A stretch of DNA of 64,000 bases from Aricia agestis (taxonomy: Eukaryota; Arthropoda; Insecta; Lepidoptera; Lycaenidae): NCBI RefSeq assembly GCF_905147365.1, contig NC_056417.1, positions 5,912,501 to 5,976,500 of the forward strand, in the 5' to 3' direction. Shown here piece after piece: positions 32,701 to 43,970 of this stretch (position 1 is its first letter; each line of letters begins with the position of its first letter). The notes beneath the pieces were generated by a model. It was not told the origin of the DNA, did no database searches, and saw only the letters and a list, made by a program, of their open reading frames with translations. Position numbers and translations under genes: made by a program.

Positions 32701-33800
32701 CGGTAACACTAGTACCGGTGTCGTGATGACACTAGAAGTTATAGTCGATATTACCATCGTAGATTAAAAGTCGATATCGTATAGACAACACTAGCTATGC
32801 GATTGGCATGTCATATTTAGAAAAAACATCGTGAGATATAGCACAACACTAGTGTGGCGTGTCCATTCTAAGATAAAACAACATTTATCGACTATATATC
32901 GCGCTACCATAACACTAGCTATTGGTGTCACGTCCTTCCTTAGATAACCGCCTGAGTTGTCATCGATATTACTATCTATTTATTTAGCACAACATTGTGA
33001 CATATCAGCGGTGTGATGCTCAAACACATCGAGTTTGTCGCTATTACTTTAGACACATTCGAAACTGCAAAGATGCATCAAAAATGTCAGATGTATTAAC
33101 GTGACTAGTGATTTCCAGTGTTATGTAGATGCGGCCAAAAGATCTCAGTTATAGAAAGCAGCAAACACTACTAAATGCTACTACGAAATGGCAAAGCCGG
33201 ATTTTGTATACTAAATTCTATAGAAGGTTTGTGCAGATCATCAAACATTAAAATAATCCGGCTCATGCAAAACTTCAGTTAACGCGATAAATACTAAAAC
33301 ATCTCATGAAAAGACTTTTGAAATGAGCCTAATTTATACAGTAAATATTATAATAATATGGTTAAACATCTTGATAAGTGTTATAAAACTATAAATATAA
33401 ATTAAATTGTTAGAAGTGACTACTAGTCACAAAGACCCCTTTTCAATAACCTGTCCGAGCAAAAATAGCAATGATGACAGATAATAATTACTTATTTAAA
33501 ACTATTTACAAATTATTGTCTGTCACTTTGCTATATTATTTTGTTATGAACAGATGTTGATAACGGGCAAATATCATATCTGTTTAATTAACGAGATTTG
33601 ATTAGAATAATATTATAATGATATACAAATCGTTTGTTGGTATGAAATGGCGGTGAAAATGAGTACCATTTTCTAAAACCATTGGGTACGCTGAATTGCT
33701 GTTTTTGCAATAATCAAAAGAGAACATTCTAACATCGAAAATTAAATTGTACACTAGAAAAACGTCCATCAATAAAACACCATTGTTATTGTGATATTTA
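32701..33800 (+). other. Probable cytohesin 3' UTR
   Basis: The sequence after the stop is AT-rich, without long frames or obvious transposons until about 34.4 kb. Candidate poly(A) signals are AATAAA at 33771-33776 (followed by a T/G-rich stretch) and 33903-33908. A later one at 36417-36422 and a TATAAAG/TTTTTATTG-like context near 36610 would imply a much longer UTR. The true end cannot be fixed from sequence alone. Confidence 0.45.
33460..33543 (+). repeat. Hairpin in the putative cytohesin 3' UTR
   Basis: CAAAAATAGCAATGATGACAG with ATAATAATT pairs with AATTATTGTCTGTCACTTTG and CTATATTATTTTG. This gives an imperfect stem of about 30 bp around a loop of roughly 20 nt. It has the size of a microRNA precursor but could equally be a small MITE remnant. 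Confidence 0.4.
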
Positions 33801-34385
33801 TGACATTTTTTACAGATGAGTGATGCAAACGGCTACAGTCCATCCGTTTATTTTACTATTGCAAGGAATGTAACCAAATGAAGATGTCGTACGTAAAATC
33901 GCAATAAAACTGTCAAAATGAATGTTAACAGAACTCTCGGGAACCTATTAATCGTGAGTGAACTGAAATTAAGAAAGGCGTAATTACAGCTAACTTCAGT
34001 GCAGATTGACGGAAATTTTTGCGTTGTAAGGAGTTAGTGGCCTAAATGCCGATTTAAATTGCTAACGCTTGTTTATAGCACATGCTTCCTCTAAACACGA
34101 ACGAGAGTACCATGACATCTAATCAACAATTAACTTTAACAGAAGTTGATATAAATTGGTTAACCAAACGGTTGAATAGTCTCATTCACAATAATTCAAA
34201 TGCTAACTTACACCAGTTTGAGCTCAGGTTAATCATAGATAAAATATTATATTCTTGATTTTCTCAGAAAGAGAAGGTCAAATGACAGAAATAAAAACAA
34301 AAATGGGCGATGGCCACTAAGAATACAGAGTTGTCCGTGTACATATAAGCAAGACTGACTGTAGTATGTATCTTGCTTTATACAG

Positions 34386-34571
34386 TGTTTAGTTCCATGG
34401 TAATCTGGTAATGGTTATGATTATTAAAACGTCCACAACATACTCTGTTGTCTTTGTCCAAGATTAACTTATGATAATATGAGCCATAAAGCTCAAAATT
34501 AATCATAATTCATACGTTTCCGATTCATCGAAAGGTGCAACAAAGTCAGATGTTGATTACCATGGAACTAT
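34386..34571. mobile_element. Small inverted-repeat element
   Basis: TAGTTCCATGGTAATC at 34389 is mirrored by GATTACCATGGAACTA near 34553. It is about 180 bp with no coding frame, probably a MITE. Confidence 0.5.
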
Positions 34572-35022
34572 ATTATTCCACGGGTTATTTTAGACTAATT
34601 TGAACATATAGATTATATAGTTAATTCGTTTTATAATACATTTTTTTAATATTATTTTATTTCTTAAATCGTTTTATATTAAAATGGGTATATTTTTTCT
34701 TCTCTGTGACAATAATTTACTGATTTTTCTCGTCTAAGTTGAATGAAGCCATCTAGCCTAAATCGTATTCAACAAAGTATTACTTTTAATGTGTAATATA
34801 TATTAATATAAACCTTAGATATAGTCTATCTCGATGTAAATATATCTCAGTAGTTTAAGGGTATTTTAGGGAATTTTTGTTTTTATATATCTGGAGTATA
34901 GTGAATACATATTATGTTACAATCATAGGTGTTTACTGTTTGTCCCCATTGTAATTTGTTTTAACTTTTAGCTCTGTGATAATCTGATTTTATTATTGTC
35001 ATACCCGAATCAACAAATCATA

Positions 35023-35197
35023 AGGGTCTGGTCCCACCAAAACGAAACGAAGCACGTTGGGCCATACATATACATAATTAAAGCAATAAAAAACTAAAAT
35101 GTCAAATGACCTAACGCCGATTTTAATTTTATATCACTATTTGCGTTGCGTGATGCGTCAGGTTTCGTTACGTATCGTTATGATGGGAGTGACCCTG
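35023..35197. mobile_element. MITE with imperfect TIR
   Basis: AGGGTCTGGTCCCACCAAAACGAAAC at the left pairs imperfectly with GTTATGATGGGAGTGACCCT at the right. It is about 175 bp and non-coding. Confidence 0.5.
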
Positions 35198-35882
35198 TCT
35201 AAGAAGAGCTATAAACACGCTCATTATTCTATTTCAAAACTATAACTTTCCTCTGAATCTTTGCTTCTATATCTTTAACATACAAATATGTCATTTATAT
35301 GTATATTATGTTACGTAATTTGTACTATGTCGCACACATATTGGCATGTGCATTCCGGCATAATGAATGGAAATGTATGGTATAATATTATGTAATGTGA
35401 TCACAGGTAATCATGTCATAAGCGATTTCCGTGACCGTTTGTCAACATGTAAGAGCTAAGCCAAGGTCACTAAGCAGATTTCATGAATATATAGCTATCG
35501 CGCCTCTCGCATACTTGTGTAAACGCGATAGCAATATGTGCGTGAGAAAAAAGGAAGTACGAGTTGTATTCAAATTACACTACTACTGAAAATAAGTAAA
35601 AACATTTCGGTATCGAAAAATTTGTAAGTTGAACCATTTTTACTCAGCTCTTGAATATTATAATGTTTAAGATTGTTTATATAACCACACCACACGATTG
35701 TTCTAACATTATAATAATAATGGTACTGGAATGAAAAATTAATAATTTGGTATGTTATGTTTACTTTTAAACGAAATAATCAGGTACAATGAATAGGGAT
35801 AATCTAGTTTAAGTCATGTTAATGATTGACTTTAATACCCACTTATGCAAAAATGATTTCAGGATTATTCTTAGCCAAGCTT

Positions 35883-36034
35883 TAGGCTGCGTTTCCACTG
35901 ATGCGGTGCCCGAATTGACCAATCGTGCTATTGCAGCGGAATGACAGCGAAGCGGAGTGAAGATTTCGAGCGTGGTGATTCGGCACCGCTAAGCTCCTCT
36001 CCGCTCCGCTCCGCGTCAGTGGAAACCCGGCCTT
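35883..36034. mobile_element. MITE with TIR GGCTGCGTTTCCACTGATGC
   Basis: The left end AGGCTGCGTTTCCACTGATG pairs with GCGTCAGTGGAAACCCGGCCT at the right. The interior has repeated CCGCTCCGCT text. It is about 150 bp and non-coding. Confidence 0.6.
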
Positions 36035-37190
36035 AAAAAGGGTTATAGTTTTAGCTTTGTAGATCGTCGTCTCTGTGACTCACTCAGTAATAAAACGAAT
36101 TACCATAATGTTTGTAAAAGACAATGCTCTACAAAACCGATCCCAGCTGAAGGTTTTTTAAGACATTTGTTTACTTATAGATCTGTTTGGTATGGCAGTA
36201 ACGCGGCCCAAAACTTATATGCAAAGTTCGAAGGCATCGATTCTCACAACTCGAATTTCGTTTCGATGTCAGACTGTCTGGCTAAAAAAGAGCGTGTAAG
36301 TGAGATAGCCTGCTATCGATGCGACTTTTGAAATATAAAAATCTGGCCTTATGAAACATAATATTTTACCTGCTATTAGCGTTGAAATAAGTTTCTTTTC
36401 TTGCTTAAGTGGGATCAATAAAGTCGATCAGTCCAATGGGGATGAAGTTATATTTAGACAAAAGGTGCCTAACGCTCTGTAAGTAGGGTAATGGATGTAG
36501 CGCTGTGTAAATTCGCCGTGATTAATTAATAATTTATGAGTTGTAATGATTCTGATGACGGTTTATATAAATGTGCATAGTTGCCTTGTAAATAATTTTG
36601 TAAGAAAGAAATACAATTATATATAAAGTTGTGTTTTTTATTGGTTCACAACGTTCGAGACTGATTCGAAAACTTACCGCTGTGGTACTGGCTAACGCTA
36701 GCGCAGACTGATCGCATGGTCGTAGCGAGGTTCGGGCAGGGGGGGAGGAGGGGGGGGGGGCAGCATTCACACAACGAATTTTAAAATGCGGCGCGTTCGG
36801 CGCGTGCATGCAGATAAATGTGCGATCACCTTTAAAATAACTATCGCCATGGGATAGCAAGCAAGATAGCATTTTATTTAACAATTACTTAACCTAAACT
36901 TTGGTGAAATTTGCAGTAGAGTCTGACCGTCGGAGTCATTGCGAAAGAACGTCTGCCGTACTTATATACGATTACTCTTTATGTTTTGGTTAATGATGCT
37001 ACATAGTTTTTTGCCGTATTATTTAAGCGTTGTACTAATAATAATTTATCGTTTCCTAGAGTATGAAAATCCGTTAAATTCCACTATTAGTGTAGGTATC
37101 ATTGACATAAGGTAGATAATATTATCTAGTGCATGGTTTATTCCACGTTTATTCCTAGTCACAAATATTGTTTTCTTTACTTATATAAAA
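36035..37190. other. Non-coding stretch with a G-run
   Basis: AT-rich apart from 36660-36810, which is GC-rich with a run of G's at 36740-36765 (gggggggaggaggggggggggg). A minus-strand GGTAAGT near 36675 looks like a splice donor after a short open stretch, but no homology or start can be tied to it. I call no gene here. Confidence 0.3.
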
Positions 37191-37952
37191 CTAGCTGTTG
37201 CCCGCGACTTCGTCCGCGTGGACTTCAGTTTATAGCGCGCGATGTCAACAAAATTGGTGTCAAAAGCTTTTATAAAAAAACCCTGGTACCCCTTAAATCA
37301 ATACAGCTGTGCAGTGTGCAAACAATAAGTACTTCATTTTTGTATGTTAAACTTTATATATTATGCCAAATTTTAAAGCTTATTTAGCCCCCCAATTACA
37401 CAACTTTACCCATAAACTATTTATCATTGATAGGTTTAGCCCCAATTTCACCAACGTCTGTTAGTGTTAACAGCTTGTTAAAATATCCTGTCTTCTCTTT
37501 CATTCATATGAAAAACAAAACAGCTAACGTGACACTAATTCGAGCATTAACTTTAACAGTCGTTGGTGAAATTTGGTCTTAAGGTTACGTCACTGCCTGC
37601 ACAGATAAAGTACTGAGTTATTTAATACCGTAGAATAGATATAACAATCGAAAAAAATCGAGACTTAAATGTAGGATGATACCACCTCTTATAGAAAGAC
37701 TTTTGAGCAAGCGTCAGCGCGATGTAGAAGACGCACGGCGCCATCTATTATGAATTTTTTGAACAAATTTACGACCCTTACAACCCTTTTTTCCAGTAAA
37801 AAAGTAGCCTATGTCCTTTCTCAGGCTTTAGACTATCAGTATACAAAATTTCATTACAATCGGTTCGGTAGTTTTGGCGTTTGGCGTGAAAGCGAGACTG
37901 ACAGACAGACAGACAGACAGAGATACTTTCGCATTCATAATATTAGTACAGA
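37191..37952 (-). mobile_element. Lep1-like Helitron, long copy with nested MITE
   Basis: On the minus strand it begins TCTGTACTAATATTATGAAT with a GTCT microsatellite. It ends CCACGCGGACGAAGTCGCGG, GCAACAG, CTAG. A palindrome (37441-37577, AATTTCACCAACG arms) sits inside. Its 3' end is repeated in the opposite orientation at 38090-38187. Confidence 0.65.
37441..37577. mobile_element. Palindromic MITE within the Helitron
   Basis: CCAATTTCACCAACGTCTGTTA is mirrored by TAACAGTCGTTGGTGAAATTTGG, and inner CGTGACACTAATTCGAGC-type text is partly inverted. The TTTCACCAACG end resembles family E at 28216. Confidence 0.6.
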
Positions 37953-37997
37953 TTATGTGCACACTGCACAGCTGTTTTTGGGTATTTTGATTAATTA

Positions 37998-38073
37998 AGG
38001 GCCGCGCTACACCGGAATGGCAGCGGCGAGGCGAGCACTTTCAGCACTGCCATTCCGGTGTAGCGCGGCCCTA
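37998..38073. repeat. Near-perfect 27-bp-arm palindrome
   Basis: AGGGCCGCGCTACACCGGAATGGCAG faces its reverse complement across about 22 bp. It lies between two Helitron ends. Probably a foldback MITE. Confidence 0.65.
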
Positions 38074-38089
38074 AGAGGGGTACCACTTA

Positions 38090-38187
38090 CCAGGGTTTTA
38101 AAAAGTTTATAAATTTGACACAAATTTTGTTGACACCGCGCGCTATAAACTAAAGTTCACGCGGACGAAGTCGCGGGCAACAGCTAG
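38090..38187 (+). mobile_element. Lep1-like Helitron 3' end, opposite orientation
   Basis: It contains GACACCGCGCGCTATAAACT and ACGCGGACGAAGTCGCGGGC, then CAACAGCTAG followed by T. It is the inverted counterpart of 37191-37290. Confidence 0.6.
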
Positions 38188-38219
38188 TTATGAATAAAAA
38201 CAATAATATATAATAAAGT

Positions 38220-39391
38220 AGGTACCGTATGATTAGTTCTGTTATAATAATGAAGTAAAATATAAAGCGCCATCTGTTTTCATACATTAGAATTAAAATG
38301 TTGATTGCATTGATATATTTTCTGGATGGAATATAGGCCAACACAACACACTCGAACTCCTTAGAAATGCAGTAGGAGTTCTATAAGATAAGATAGATTG
38401 ATTATTATTATAGCAAGTGATAATATTATTAAACATAATATTCTAACGTATTAAAAACTATAAACAAAAACATAATAACTAATAAGTATGATTAGTTTTA
38501 TGTTCCAACGAAGTAAAAAAAGCGCCATCTGTTGAATCGTATTAGAACTAAAATGTTCATTGCATCGCGTCGATATATTTCTGGATTTTTTATAATATTA
38601 TACATAAAATATATTTAAGATTTTTGAAATAATATTTTAATACACATCCAAGACCCAGGAACATTGAAAACTTTTTGTTCCGCCTGCGGGACTCGAACCC
38701 AGGACCCCCGGGATGAGCGCTGGCCACGCGCAATGCGAATTCATTTTCATCGATATTTTCATGGAAATAAGATATTTTCCCACATCAAAATGTAGCCTTT
38801 GTCCTTTCTCAGACTCTAGAATAACTGTGTACAAAATTTCATTGCAATCGGTTCAGTAGTTTTGGCGTGAAAGCGAGACAGACAGACAGACAGAGATACT
38901 TTCGCATTTATAATATTAGTTTTTGGCGTGAAAGTGAGACAGACAGACAGACAGACAGACAGAGATACTTTCGCATTTATAATATTAGTATGGATTAGTA
39001 TAGAAGTATAGATACATAAAATATATTTAAGTAAAAAATAAAACGCCATCTGTTGAATCGTATTAGAACTAAATTGCATCGATATATTTCTGGATTTTTT
39101 ATAATATTATACATAAAATAATTATATTTAAGATTTTTGAAATATTATTTTAATACACATCCAAGACCCAGGAACATTGAAAACTTGTTCCGCCTGCGGG
39201 ACTCGAACCCAGGACCCCCGGGATGAGCGCTGGCCTGCGCAATGCGAATAAATTTTCATCGATATTTTCATGGAAATATCAAATAAGATATTTTCCCACA
39301 TCAAAATGTAGCCTATGTCCTTTCTCAGACTCTAGAATAACTGTGTACAAAATTTCATTGCAATCGGTTCAGTAGTTTTGGCGTGAAAGCG

Positions 39392-39422
<31 letters not shown>

Positions 39423-39454
39423 GATACTTTCGCATTTATAATATTAGTATAGAT
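38220..39454. repeat. Tandem repeat of a Helitron-containing unit (three copies)
   Basis: The phrase GCGCCATCTGTT...TTAGAACTAAAATGTT...CGATATATTTCTGG occurs near 38270, 38520 and (as CGCCATCTGTTG) 39045. The second and third copies continue with about 350 bp of near-identical sequence: a tRNA-like segment, then CATCAAAATGTAGCC, then a Lep1 5' end with (GACA)n. Within the second copy the Lep1 5' end is itself duplicated (38870-38930 and 38920-38998). This is a local array of a composite element. Confidence 0.7.
38676..38745 (-). other. tRNA-like (Pol III B-box) segment in the tandem unit
   Basis: On the minus strand it reads CTGGGTTCGAGTCCCGCAGG, a perfect B box in a T-arm-like stem, preceded by GTGGCCAGCGCTC. 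The second copy is at 39190-39245. It looks like a tRNA-derived SINE fragment rather than a functional tRNA, because the acceptor and anticodon arms cannot be folded. Confidence 0.5.
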
Positions 39455-39531
39455 TCTCGTGTCACAACTCACAGTTTTTGTGCACGAACTCCTCCAAAAC
39501 GGCTCAACCGATTAATGAAATTTTGTATATA

Positions 39532-39920
39532 TGTACTATCAGAGAAGTTGATTCCTAAGCATATGAGGGACCCACGTAGTTTAGTCATAGTAAAAGGAGG
39601 GGAAGTAAGTTATCTTCATACAAAGGCACCGCGCGCAGCTTGTATGTGTGCGCCATAGTATCAATGCGTCGCCACGTACGGCACACAACAAAATCTCGGC
39701 TGTACCAGCCTTATAAAACTGGCTGCCTTTGTATGAAGATAAACTTACTTCCCCTCCTTTTACTATGGTTTAGTCGCGTCAAACCCAGCCGACAGATCCC
39801 AATTCCCAATTAACATTGAATTGATACTATCCGACCAAATGGCGTTGGTCTGTCAACCATTGAATTGACATGATCCGACCAAATGGCGTTGGCCTAGGAA
39901 TCAATTTCCTTGATGGTACA
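39532..39920. mobile_element. MITE family A, copy 2, split by a nested element
   Basis: The ends TGTACTATCAGAGAAGTTGA (left) and TCAATTTCCTTGATGGTACA (right) are inverted repeats. The interior shares the GACCAAATGGCGTTGG motif, repeated twice. The sequence is interrupted by 39586-39767. Confidence 0.7.
39586..39767. mobile_element. 182-bp TIR element nested in MITE A
   Basis: It begins CATAGTAAAAGGAGGGGAAG and ends CTTCCCCTCCTTTTACTATG, with about 45 bp of near-perfect TIR. The target duplication GTTTAGT is at 39579-39585 and 39768-39774. The 7-8 bp duplication suggests a hAT-like or related transposase. Non-coding. Confidence 0.8.
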
Positions 39921-40353
39921 TTCGTTAGGCCTGAGAATTAGGTTTTTAACTACTTTTTTATGTTGATGCTAGAATGTTTAGCTAGTTTTCTATAGGTAAT
40001 CTATACTAATATTATAAAGAGGTAATATAGAATATAGACGTTGGCTACGATTTTGTTTTTAGCCATATAGCCTACCTTGTCTATTTACAAAACATTACCA
40101 TTTACCTACGCATCATAATATTATCATAAAAAATCGTAAAGGTCGTTCGTCCGTACGTAACAATAAAAGTTTACCACGGCCGTCGCACAAAAACTGCACC
40201 ACTGAGGTGGAAAGTTCATGAGGTATTAACCATCAATGCGAGAACAATATCATCACTTTTTGTTGCGATTCTTTAATGTCTCGTGAAGGCCATTAGAAAC
40301 TGTATGTCCGATTATAATAGTCATAGTTATGTAATAATAATAGTCAGCAAATA

Positions 40354-40732
40354 ATAACTCCCGCACCGGTTTCGGTGACGGTGGTCGATTTAATTGGAAC
40401 CAAGGCCAGTTACGCAGGAGTAATTTTATAGTGCCCAAGTGTGTGCGCAATACACAAGAGCACTCTCTATTCCTTTTACTCTCATAACCCAGTGGGACGG
40501 AAGACCGACACGACTGGCGAGAGATCAGGCGCAGGACCAACTTTTTTTACATGTCCATCCGACCGGACGCATGGATCATCTTACTTGTCAGACAATCAGG
40601 TGATCAGCCTGCATTGTCCTAACCAAACTTGGATATAACGTTTAAATGTTTCCAACGCGGCAATCGAACCCACGAGGCCACGACCTCCGAGTCAAGAACC
40701 GAGCTCTGAACCACTGGACCACGGAGGCGTCA
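40354..40732 (-). mobile_element. tRNA-derived SINE with 15-bp target duplication
   Basis: On the minus strand it begins GACGCCTCCGTGGTCCAGTG, an A-box-like start, and has GTGGGTTCGATTGCCGCG, a B box. About 290 bp of tRNA-unrelated body follow. AATAGTCAGCAAATA flanks it at 40339-40353 and 40733-40747, the long duplication of LINE-mediated insertion. This is a full-length SINE of about 380 bp. Its partner LINE is unknown. Confidence 0.85.
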
Positions 40733-41221
40733 AATAGTCAGCAAATAGAGGAGATACGAAATTAAATTTAGAAATGCCAATGCCAATACCAGCTCTTGAT
40801 TTTGGTCTAATATTATTCCGAATTTCCGAAAGATATTTTGTCGGATAAACTCACTGAAAAGATGGATGATTATTAATGCCTTTTTAGGTATAAGGCACAT
40901 AATCATCCATATATTTGAATAATATGCATCAAGTGTATACCATAGATTTTGTTACAATATAAATAATAATTTTATCTAAAAAAATATTTAAACCAAACTG
41001 TATGATTATTTTAATTAAGTGCGTACATCGATAGATGGCGTTGTCGTACAGTTTTACTGAAAAATGCACTTACAAAAACCTATACGGGTTATGCCCAACC
41101 ACGACCCAGCCATACTAATATTTCTTGTTTTATTCTTCATTGATTGTATATTGAAATTACCAATAATACAATCAACACAGTTATACGCTGTTTGGAGTTG
41201 TATTAAATTTATTTTATTAGG

Positions 41222-42360
41222 GTAAAAAAGGGATTCCTATTTTGCCAACAGAGGAGAGTGATTTAAGCTTCCAAAATGTGTACATAGATTGGTTCAAGCA
41301 TACACTTTAATTTGCCTTATAGAAACATTCAAAATACTTACCCTACTGGCAGTGCCGTAAATAGAGCGGTGCCACCGGTGCCCAGGCACAGGGCGTAGAC
41401 TCTGGGGGGCGCAAGAATGGCCAGACCAGGGAGGACTATTATTTTTTCAGTTTGCCGATAAGTTCCCACTGCGCCCTTAGTGCTGTACAGTGTGGGTGGT
41501 ATACTCGTAAGTCGTAACAGACGAAGGGCCCACTTAACATCAGATGGCTCGTCTGCTTGTTTGCCCACATCAGTTCTTTAAAAAAACTACTACTACTACT
41601 ACTACTATTGTTGTTAATAACTTGTGGACTGTATTCGACGTTAAGATATAAAAATAGAAGAAAATATAAAAAAGGTTATTAGGTACGTTGAATAAAAGAA
41701 ACTGTTGCACCCCAGCCGGGGTGGTTTCATTGAAGGAAGTGTCAACCAGTCAAGTTGAAGCACAGATTCCTATTGTTGCGGTGTTGCCAGCCTTTCTGTG
41801 TTGCTAGGTCTTGACAGATGCTGGATTGCTTGTGTGTTTTGTCCGTTAAAAAGGGAATAACCGTGTATGGTTATTCTAATCGCGGAATCGCGTACAATTG
41901 TAATAATTCGTCTTTTGGTGGTTGTAATAGCCATATTTTGCTCTGGGTACCTATAATAATATCTAAAAAAAACAAGGGCGCAGTTATAGAAGCTCGCACA
42001 GGGCGCAAAAAAGGCTATTTATGGCACTGCCTACTGGTTACTACAATGTCGATGGAATTGAGAATTCGTTCGTCTTAAGGCGACGCCTTGATAATTTGGC
42101 TGTAGCGATATCGATTTTTCTCAGCAATGACTAAAGCTAAGAAATTAAAGTTCATTGTCAGTATTCATCATGTCTTTGTCTTTGAATTACCCATAGCATA
42201 ACACGATTGGTCAACTTTTATAACACAGAATAATCAATCAAAAATACCTCTGTAAAAAAGGGCACTCTTCTCTATTTTGCCTACAGAGGAGAGTGATTTA
42301 AGCTTCCAAAATTTGTACATACATTGGTTCAAGCATAGGTACACTTTAATTTGCCCGTAG
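41222..42360. repeat. Direct repeats of about 105 bp flanking an inverted-repeat element
   Basis: The phrase GAGGAGAGTGATTTAAGCTT with flanks (41222-41325) recurs in direct orientation at 42252-42360. Between them, 41341-42040 has inverted ends (ACTGGCAGTGCCGTAAATAG and CTATTTATGGCACTGCCTA). The unit may be a TIR element inserted beside a duplicated segment. The direct repeats are too diverged and lack LTR ends. Confidence 0.5.
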
Positions 42361-42532
42361 CTTATACCTATTAAATGCATTAATGGTTTTTAAATTACGC
42401 GACAAAAACCATTTTGTTGCTTACGCCCTTTCCATTTTTTGCTGTTCCATTGCTTGTTTACTTATCTTAAACATATCCAACACGGTTTTTTACTTTAACG
42501 CGGCGTCACCTTAAATGAAAATATTAATCTTC

Positions 42533-42746
42533 GGGGGCATCCACTGAAGCTATGGAGAATACCACATAAGAGCAATCCCCTAAAACACTTCTTACATAAT
42601 AGAGTAGTTTCTGAGTGGAACAATCTGCGTGAAAATAATCTTTTAATAATAATAATAATAATCTGAATGAAAAAAAAATGTTAAATGAAAATGTAACAAT
42701 GACACCTACAGTAAATTCTCTAAAAAACAGACTGGACAAACTTTAA
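42533..42746 (+). pseudogene. Decayed non-LTR retrotransposon C-terminus
   Basis: The + strand reads GHPLKLWRIPHK, then FLHNRVVSEWNNL. After an (AAT)n expansion and a frame change it reads TPTVNSLKNRLDKL and stop. RVV-x-x-WN-x-L followed by VNSFKNRLD is the usual C-terminal signature of many non-LTR retrotransposon proteins. The frameshift shows it is dead. Confidence 0.6.
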
Positions 42747-42773
42747 GTCGTATGATATGCGTATGATACACAC

Positions 42774-42841
42774 GCTGCTAGTGTGCTTATTGATACAATA
42801 GTAATTAATATTACTATTGTATCAATAAGCACACTAGCAGC
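42774..42841. repeat. Near-perfect palindrome, 32-bp arms
   Basis: GCTGCTAGTGTGCTTATTGA plus ATACAATAGTAAT faces its exact complement across TAAT. It lies 28 bp after the retrotransposon remnant. Probably a foldback element. Confidence 0.75.
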
Positions 42842-43458
42842 AATACTAGTAAGTATAATAATATTATAGTAGATATAATATGTTACATAGCTATATTACG
42901 TGTGCTGGCCACGGCTCATGATGTCCACACATCCGTAACAAATTAACATTTCCTTGACCTCGTGTTGCACCATGCATTACCCAAAATACCCAACTAGGGT
43001 ATATTAATATTTGTTATTTTAGAGCAAGTAACCTGCTCGACCTTCATGACTAATATTCAAAACCCTAAAACGCTGCATACCCATTATTTTCCACTTGAGT
43101 AATAGTATATACTCCTATTATATTAGTCATAAGTCATAACTTACCGAATCATATATTAATAATATTATTATTATTCACCATTAATGAATAACCGGTAATA
43201 ATATCTAGATTCTAGTAATAGGAATAATGGTGGCCCCAAAACAAGTTACTCTATGACAAATCCATTCTTCATATACATATGGAAAAGTTATAGCTGCAAG
43301 TATGTCAGTTATCTCACAGATTTTGATGAAATATGGAGTGGAAATATTATATTTGTGTGGAAAATTCGTGCTCAATTTTGCTATTTTCGTCCCCTTTTAC
43401 ATGCTATCCAACAACCCCTGCCCATCTTCTTCGTAAAACTAGTGTTAAAATATTGCAG

Positions 43459-43540
43459 AATGGTCGTTGAACAAGATTTGCCTATTTGCTACATGAGTCG
43501 AGAACAAAATCCCTTCGATGACGAAGCTCAAAGCCCATAG
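43459..43540 (+). CDS. Weak candidate coding exon (26 codons)
   Basis: It is preceded by tattgcag and followed by gtatgt. From ATG 43460 it reads MVVEQDLPICYMSREQNPFD and a few more acidic residues, then TAG just before the donor. The composition is more protein-like than its surroundings and NPFD is an endocytic-type motif, but I recognise no protein. A stop immediately before a donor argues against a normal internal exon. It may be chance. Confidence 0.15.
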
Positions 43541-43779
43541 GTATGTTTTAACTATCTACCTAACGTTGATTCATTATATTAATCAAGTTATTACTAATAG
43601 GCGCTAGTAATTCACAATTTCCACTGACAAATAGGTCAAAGTACTGATGAACAATTAATATTCCTTTAATTATTCGTCTATGTTACGACGATGGGTAAAA
43701 AGGGTTTACCTAAGGAGTTTAGACGTCAATTAATGACGTGACTACGTGAGTGCCGACTGCCGAGTGGATGAAGATTGAA

Positions 43780-43970
43780 GTGGGTAACTACAATTGTTTG
43801 AAATCAAAAATATGTGGATTTTATGCATATTTTATGTATAGAATATAATATATTAGCCAGATGATGAGGTAGGTAAGTTACAAGGTTTGTTTAAATTATA
43901 AGGGAAAATGAGTATTCACCCTTTTGTTATAAAATGTTAGTTATCCACTTTATCCACTATCACGTGTCTT
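43780..43970. repeat. Dispersed repeat, partner of 26030-26340
   Basis: Shares ATATGTGGATTTTATG, GCCAGATGATGAGGTAGG, TAAGTTACAAGG and GTTATCCACTTTATCCACT with the copy in the cytohesin intron. Non-coding. Confidence 0.5.

Noticed and set aside
36534..36884. 116-codon minus-strand frame
   Set aside because: It runs through a poly-G/poly-C patch and low-complexity DNA; no homology is recognised. A possible splice donor inside was not enough to call a gene.
37880..37925. CRISPR-like short repeats (GACA)n
   Set aside because: This is the GTCT/GACA microsatellite of Lep1-type Helitrons; there are no spacers.
38676..38745. Functional tRNA gene
   Set aside because: There is a good B box, but no acceptor stem or anticodon arm can be formed, and it is duplicated with the repeat unit.
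41222..42360. LTR retrotransposon bounded by the 105-bp direct repeats
   Set aside because: The repeats lack TG...CA ends and target duplications, and the interior encodes no retroelement protein.
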